DNA of 9,217 nucleotides from positions 1-9,217 of the forward strand of contig CACZPD010000054.1 of NCBI GenBank assembly GCA_902782955.1. Direction: 5' to 3'. Every line of letters starts with the position of its first letter. Position 1 is the stretch's first letter. A program made the position numbers and the translations under genes. The notes beneath the pieces are model-generated. The model saw nothing but the letters and a program-made list of their open reading frames with translations. It ran no database searches and was not told the origin of the DNA. Below are positions 5,761-9,217 of the stretch, piece after piece. Source of the DNA: an uncultured Erysipelotrichaceae bacterium (GTDB lineage Bacteria > Bacillota_I > Bacilli_A > Erysipelotrichales > Erysipelotrichaceae).

Positions 5761-7119
5761 TTATTTTCTTCGTGCCTTCCGGATGACATTCCGGTACGGG
5801 AGGATCATGCCTTCCGTCATCTTCCCGCGCATTTTCCGGTTCAGTTTTTTATTCTTCATCATGGTGCCGACCGCATACATGCCGAGGATCGTTCCCTTCT
5901 TCTTCTGCGGGAAATCATAGAATCCGTGTTTTTTGTAAAACCTGTGATCCTCCTGCATAAGTCCCTGCATCTGCCAGATCAGATCACGGAAGATCTTAAG
6001 TCCGCCTACGCCGTAGAAATTCTTAGGCTGCGTATAATGTGCATCGATGACATAGTCCAGTCTTTCCGCAAGTCTGTCGATCTCCGTATCCGGATCTGTT
6101 TCATCAGAAGCGATTCCGCACAGATAATTGCCGCCGACCTGCGCCCGTGCTTCCATGACTGTTTTCAGATTCCCTTCCGTACTCAGTTTTCCGTGAACGA
6201 GATACCCTTGGGGATCGCCCATGGTAACGGTCCTGTGTCCGTTGCAGAACTGTCTGTCATCATACAGTTTGAAACGATATCCCATGGAGTGGTCCCGGAT
6301 CGAATACGCATACACGATCGCATCCGCTTTCTGGATCCGGTCCCGCAGCAGGGAATCAAATCCGTCCCGGTAGATGCAGGCTCCCGTGGCGGCGCAGTTG
6401 AAGCAGCCCAGACAGCCTCCCGCAAACGGGAATTCACGCAGATTGACAACATCCGTTTCCCGGCTGATCCTTTTCTGAAAACGCAGGATCATATTTTCCA
6501 GAGGGAGACTGTCCGGATCCTGCGGATCATAATCCGTAACGATCATGACCAGACCGGATTTTTTATCTGTGTTCTGCGGTATTTCCGTCTTTACCTGTTT
6601 CAGGGAACCTGCTTCTGTCTTCTCCGGTGCAGATTTATAAATTCCTCTTTCCATCTGCCAGATAACGAAGCGGAAATAATCCCGCGCTTCCTTCTGCCCT
6701 TTTTTGTTCAGGAGATCACTCATATCAGCGGACAGTCCGTCCAGCCAGCGCATACCGAGATCCCCGCAGTTTTCCCTGATGAACGCATGTGCCGTCACAT
6801 CATAGAAGTGTTTGGAAGTAGTGACCTGCGAGGCATATTTCCCCTGCAGATCCACATGGTTTTCCCTGATCAGTTCAATAAACCTGTGCAGCTGCGCAGG
6901 AACCAGGAAAGTATATACGGGATAACTGAACAGGACCAGGTCCGCTTTTTCCAGCTCTTCCCTGCACGCACTGAAATCTTTTTCATACATCCGGATCCTC
7001 TGCCCGGCATGGATCACGCGGAAACTGCACTCCGGAAACATCTTTTCCAGATACAGCACCGTCTGCAGCGTCACGCTGTCTTTCCCCTTCGGGGATCCGT
7101 TTATAACCGTAATTCTCAT
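5761..7119 (-). CDS. Tandem flavodoxin-fold NAD(P)H-dependent oxidoreductase with compact Fe-S motif
   Basis: This 452-residue protein has two flavodoxin-like (FMN reductase) units. Unit one, about residues 1-160, opens with MRITVINGSPKGKDSVT, the FMN phosphate loop, and has LVLFSYPVYTFLVPAQL at 61-77. Unit two, about 187-365, starts with GLVMIVTDYDPQD, where the phosphate-loop glycine/serine pattern is degenerate. It holds GGCLGCFNCAATGAC with Cys236, Cys239, Cys242 and Cys248. This Cx2Cx2Cx5C arrangement resembles the compact 4Fe-4S site of iron-sulfur flavoproteins. The basic tail (about 405-452, KKKGT, KNKKLNRKMRGK, RNVIRKARRK) has no clear domain. A redox role with FMN and perhaps one cluster is likely; partner and substrate are unknown. 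The start has only a weak ribosome binding site (GAAAGCAGAC) and lies 45 nt after the serine dehydratase stop, so it may be co-transcribed with that gene. Confidence 0.8.
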   Translation of the reverse strand: MRITVINGSPKGKDSVTLQTVLYLEKMFPECSFRVIHAGQRIRMYEKDFSACREELEKADLVLFSYPVYTFLVPAQLHRFIELIRENHVDLQGKYASQVTTSKHFYDVTAHAFIRENCGDLGMRWLDGLSADMSDLLNKKGQKEARDYFRFVIWQMERGIYKSAPEKTEAGSLKQVKTEIPQNTDKKSGLVMIVTDYDPQDPDSLPLENMILRFQKRISRETDVVNLREFPFAGGCLGCFNCAATGACIYRDGFDSLLRDRIQKADAIVYAYSIRDHSMGYRFKLYDDRQFCNGHRTVTMGDPQGYLVHGKLSTEGNLKTVMEARAQVGGNYLCGIASDETDPDTEIDRLAERLDYVIDAHYTQPKNFYGVGGLKIFRDLIWQMQGLMQEDHRFYKKHGFYDFPQKKKGTILGMYAVGTMMKNKKLNRKMRGKMTEGMILPYRNVIRKARRK

Positions 7120-7164
7120 TTTGTCTGCTTTCGTTTTCTTTTGAATGATATGTTTTGTCCGGAA

Positions 7165-8361
7165 TCATTTCCCGCTGTAGATCTGCGCCAGTCCGCCGTG
7201 TGAAGTCTCACGATATTTTTCATTCAGATCCTTGCCTGTCCTGTACATCGTCGCAACGACATCATCAAACGAGATCTTGCGCGTCTCATACAGGAACCGG
7301 GAAAGATTGACGGCGGAAAGCGCACGTATGGCAGCCACGGCATTTCTTTCGATGCACGGGATCTGGACCAGTCCGTTGACCGGATCACAGGTCAGTCCGA
7401 GACTGTGTTCCATCGCGATCTCAGCCGCATACTCCACCTGATCGATATTCAATCCCCATAGATAAGCCAGGGCACCTGCCGCCATGGAACACGCGCTCCC
7501 GATCTCTGCCTGACAGCCGCATTCCGCCCCGGATATGCTGGCATTTGTCCGGATCACATTGCCGATCAGACCCGCTACCGCCAGCGCATCCACGATCTCA
7601 TTTTCCGGAAATCCGCGGTCCCTCTGCATATAGTACAGTACCGCCGGCAGGACACCGCAGCTGCCGCAGGTCGGCGCTGTCACGACGATCTGTTCGTCTG
7701 CGTTTTCCTCACTCACCGCATAGGCATATGCCGCAATGATCCGGTTCATCGTCACATCCGCGCTCTCGTTGTAGCATCGCTTTTCATACAGGATCTTTGC
7801 CTTGCGGGCCACTTCCAGTCCGCCGGGAAGTATTCCTTCCTTCTGCAGCCCCCTGTGAACCGCGTCTTTCATTGCCTGCCACACCTGCACCAGATATGCG
7901 TTCAATGAATCATCTTCCATACGGCTGATAAATTCCCTGAGTGAAATTTCCTGTTCCCTGCAGACGGAAACCATCTCGGAAAAGGAACTCTGGGGATATA
8001 CTTCTTTTTCTTCTTCCGAAGTCTCTCCTTCGATCCTGACGGAACCGCCGCCGACGCTGAACATCCGGCATGTCCCGATCGTTTTCCCGTCTTTCAGTGC
8101 GGTAAAGCGCATCGTATTGGGATGCAGCAGATCGGCTGCTTTTCTGTCAAAGACAACATGCGCGCCGGGAAGTGCCGAAAGAATAGCCTTCTCCGTGCCG
8201 TGTCCTTCACCGGTAAAAGCCAGGGACCCGTAAAGTGTTACCTCCCAGCCGTCCGCATCCGGATACCGTTCGCGGAAGATCTGTCCGGCATGATACGGTC
8301 CGACTGTATGTGAACTGGACGGCCCGTTGCCGATCTTATATACACTGCCGATACTTTTCAT
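7165..8361 (-). CDS. sdaA: L-serine dehydratase, iron-sulfur-dependent, single chain
   Basis: This enzyme deaminates L-serine to pyruvate and ammonia in the cytoplasm, using a 4Fe-4S cluster instead of PLP. The 398-residue protein has the beta domain first (GNGPSSSHTVGP at 11-22, SVGGGSV at 102-108) and then the catalytic alpha domain (TAPTCGSCGVLPAVL at 228-242, NASISGAECGCQAEIGSACS at 273-292, GLTCDPVNGLVQIPCIERN at 322-340, YRETSHGGLA at 383-392). Cys283, Cys325 and Cys336 keep the 42- and 11-residue spacing of the three cluster ligands in Legionella L-serine dehydratase. The chain is about 55 residues shorter than E. coli SdaA and ends in SGK, without the near-terminal cysteine found there. 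The loop has Cys232 where E. coli has Asn. AGGAGG lies 5 nt before ATG 8361. The start is 34 nt after the glycogen synthase stop, suggesting one transcript. Confidence 0.93.
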   Translation of the reverse strand: MKSIGSVYKIGNGPSSSHTVGPYHAGQIFRERYPDADGWEVTLYGSLAFTGEGHGTEKAILSALPGAHVVFDRKAADLLHPNTMRFTALKDGKTIGTCRMFSVGGGSVRIEGETSEEEKEVYPQSSFSEMVSVCREQEISLREFISRMEDDSLNAYLVQVWQAMKDAVHRGLQKEGILPGGLEVARKAKILYEKRCYNESADVTMNRIIAAYAYAVSEENADEQIVVTAPTCGSCGVLPAVLYYMQRDRGFPENEIVDALAVAGLIGNVIRTNASISGAECGCQAEIGSACSMAAGALAYLWGLNIDQVEYAAEIAMEHSLGLTCDPVNGLVQIPCIERNAVAAIRALSAVNLSRFLYETRKISFDDVVATMYRTGKDLNEKYRETSHGGLAQIYSGK

Positions 8362-8395
8362 CTGTCCTCCTGTTTTTGAATCTTTACCCGAAGGA

Positions 8396-9217
8396 TCAGA
8401 AATCTTTCTTCTTCCCGATCAGATATCTCAGTTCGGCGCCTTTGGAAATATTGCCTTCCACTTTCATCTGTCCGGTTACGAACAATTTGTCTGCGGATAC
8501 TGTTCCCACAGCCATGTTGTACAGATTGTCGATTCCGGCTGCGATCCGGACGTCCGCATCATGATAGCTGTACGGTTCCATTTCCATGCCGGCTTTCGTG
8601 AATTTCAGATAGAAGGTGCCTTCTCCCGGTCCCTCGATCCGTACCTGCGCGATATTGCTGTAATCATCCTCCTGGAGGGCAAGATATGCATTCCTCTCTT
8701 CTTCAAGATCTTCATATACGACTTTGAGCGCATCAAAAGCATCCCGGAATGTGACATTCGGATCAAAGCCGCTTCCGCAGATATCCGAATACATCTTGAT
8801 ATATGTCTGGGCAGATTTGTCCCAGGAGAAATCCTTGCGCATGCAGCGGTCACGGATCGTTTCGAATGTCTTATGATCCGCAAAATAGATCTTGATCGCT
8901 TCCTCGATCGCAAGCAGAAGTGCCTTGGAATTGTAATCCGCAAATGAGAATCCGTCCCCGATCCCGTCAAAGTCCGAATACGGGCGTACCGTATCCTTCA
9001 GTCCGCCGGTTTCATGCACGATCGGGACAGTGCCGTAGCGCATAGCCATCATCTGCGAGAGACCGCATGGTTCAAAGGAAGACGGCATCAGGTAGAAATC
9101 CGCACCCGCAAAGACCTTCGCGGCCATCTCTTCGGTATACTTGTCCGAGAAACCGAACTGGCCTGCGTATTGTTTTGTGCATTCATTGAAGAAATTGACA
9201 TATTTAGGCTCACCCTG
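8396..9217 (-). CDS. glgA: Glycogen synthase C-terminal part with an SCP2-like domain, partial (N-terminus outside window)
   Basis: The reading frame enters at 9217 and is open to TGA 8398-8396, giving 273 visible residues. Residues 1-148 are the C-terminal half of a GT5 ADP-glucose glycogen/starch synthase: FSDKYTEE, GADFYLMPSSFEPCGLSQ (38-55, with the conserved Glu of the sugar-nucleotide site), YGTVPIVHETGGLKDTV (61-77) and KDFSWDKSAQTYIKMY (128-143). Bacterial GlgA normally ends near there. Here about 125 more residues follow in frame. After a short helix (160-180), residues 190-268 match an SCP2 sterol-carrier-like domain: QVRIEGPGEGTFYLKF, HDADVRIAAGIDNLYNMAVGT, then LFVTGQMKVEGNISKGAEL. 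The enzyme adds glucose from ADP-glucose to glycogen. The role of the extra domain is unknown; binding of a lipid or other hydrophobic ligand is inference from the fold. The next gene downstream is serine dehydratase, 34 nt away. Confidence 0.88.
   Translation of the reverse strand, partial: QGEPKYVNFFNECTKQYAGQFGFSDKYTEEMAAKVFAGADFYLMPSSFEPCGLSQMMAMRYGTVPIVHETGGLKDTVRPYSDFDGIGDGFSFADYNSKALLLAIEEAIKIYFADHKTFETIRDRCMRKDFSWDKSAQTYIKMYSDICGSGFDPNVTFRDAFDALKVVYEDLEEERNAYLALQEDDYSNIAQVRIEGPGEGTFYLKFTKAGMEMEPYSYHDADVRIAAGIDNLYNMAVGTVSADKLFVTGQMKVEGNISKGAELRYLIGKKKDF

Noticed and set aside
5926..7203. Long plus-strand open frame of 425 codons opposite the flavodoxin-like gene
   Set aside because: It is antisense to a gene with clear flavodoxin and cysteine motifs, has no recognisable domain and no good ribosome binding site. 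Its amino acid make-up is that of a mirror frame.
8327..8947. Plus-strand open frame of 206 codons opposite glycogen synthase
   Set aside because: It is a mirror frame of a well supported coding region and has no motif.
1..9217. CRISPR array, tRNA, rRNA, insertion sequence or prophage
   Set aside because: No regularly spaced repeats, cloverleaf-like segments, transposase motifs or phage genes were seen on either strand.

Overview
The window looks like chromosomal DNA from a fermentative anaerobe of the Bacillota (Firmicutes). The evidence is consensus AGGAGG ribosome binding sites, an HPr-type phosphocarrier domain, an oxygen-labile iron-sulfur L-serine dehydratase, a ferredoxin-type aldo/keto reductase, and a ParB-like protein of a kind I recall from Lachnospiraceae- and Erysipelotrichaceae-like gut bacteria. 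Base composition is intermediate. The exact family is inference. I see no rRNA, tRNA, CRISPR array, insertion sequence or phage gene.

Layout. (1) 1-656, minus: N-terminal part of a protein with a ParB-like 'EGNKR' domain, running off the left edge. (2) 657-805: divergent intergenic region. (3) 806-3005, plus: a two-gene AmmeMemoRadiSam operon, with a Memo-like (B) plus AMMECR1 (A) fusion overlapping a radical SAM gene by 8 nt. It is closed by a strong hairpin at 3004-3027. (4) 3052-4350, minus: an HPr domain fused in frame to an LdhA-type D-lactate dehydrogenase, with its own promoter, a consensus ribosome binding site and biased arginine codons. (5) 4479-5662, minus: an aldo/keto reductase with C-terminal iron-sulfur motifs, split by a one-base frameshift at CCCGGGC. 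(6) 5663-5760: a gap holding a perfect inverted repeat. (7) 5761-7119, minus: a tandem flavodoxin-like protein with a compact four-cysteine motif. (8) 7165-8361, minus: single-chain L-serine dehydratase. (9) 8396-9217, minus: the C-terminal part of a glycogen synthase carrying an SCP2-like (sterol carrier protein) domain, running off the right edge.

How the genes may work together. Much of the window concerns carbon and redox flow around pyruvate. Serine dehydratase makes pyruvate, lactate dehydrogenase consumes it with NADH, glycogen synthase stores sugar, and two flavin or iron-sulfur oxidoreductases sit between them. The glycogen synthase, serine dehydratase and flavodoxin genes are closely spaced on one strand (gaps of 34 and 45 nt) and may be co-transcribed.

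The most unusual features are two domain fusions. The HPr domain on the lactate dehydrogenase keeps the PEP-phosphorylated His15 but has Asn at the position of the regulatory Ser46. This suggests a sensor or regulatory domain that reads PTS phosphorylation but not HPr kinase. The SCP2-like domain at the end of glycogen synthase suggests binding of a hydrophobic ligand or surface by a glycogen enzyme. Both functional readings are inference; the in-frame domain arrangements are visible in the sequence.
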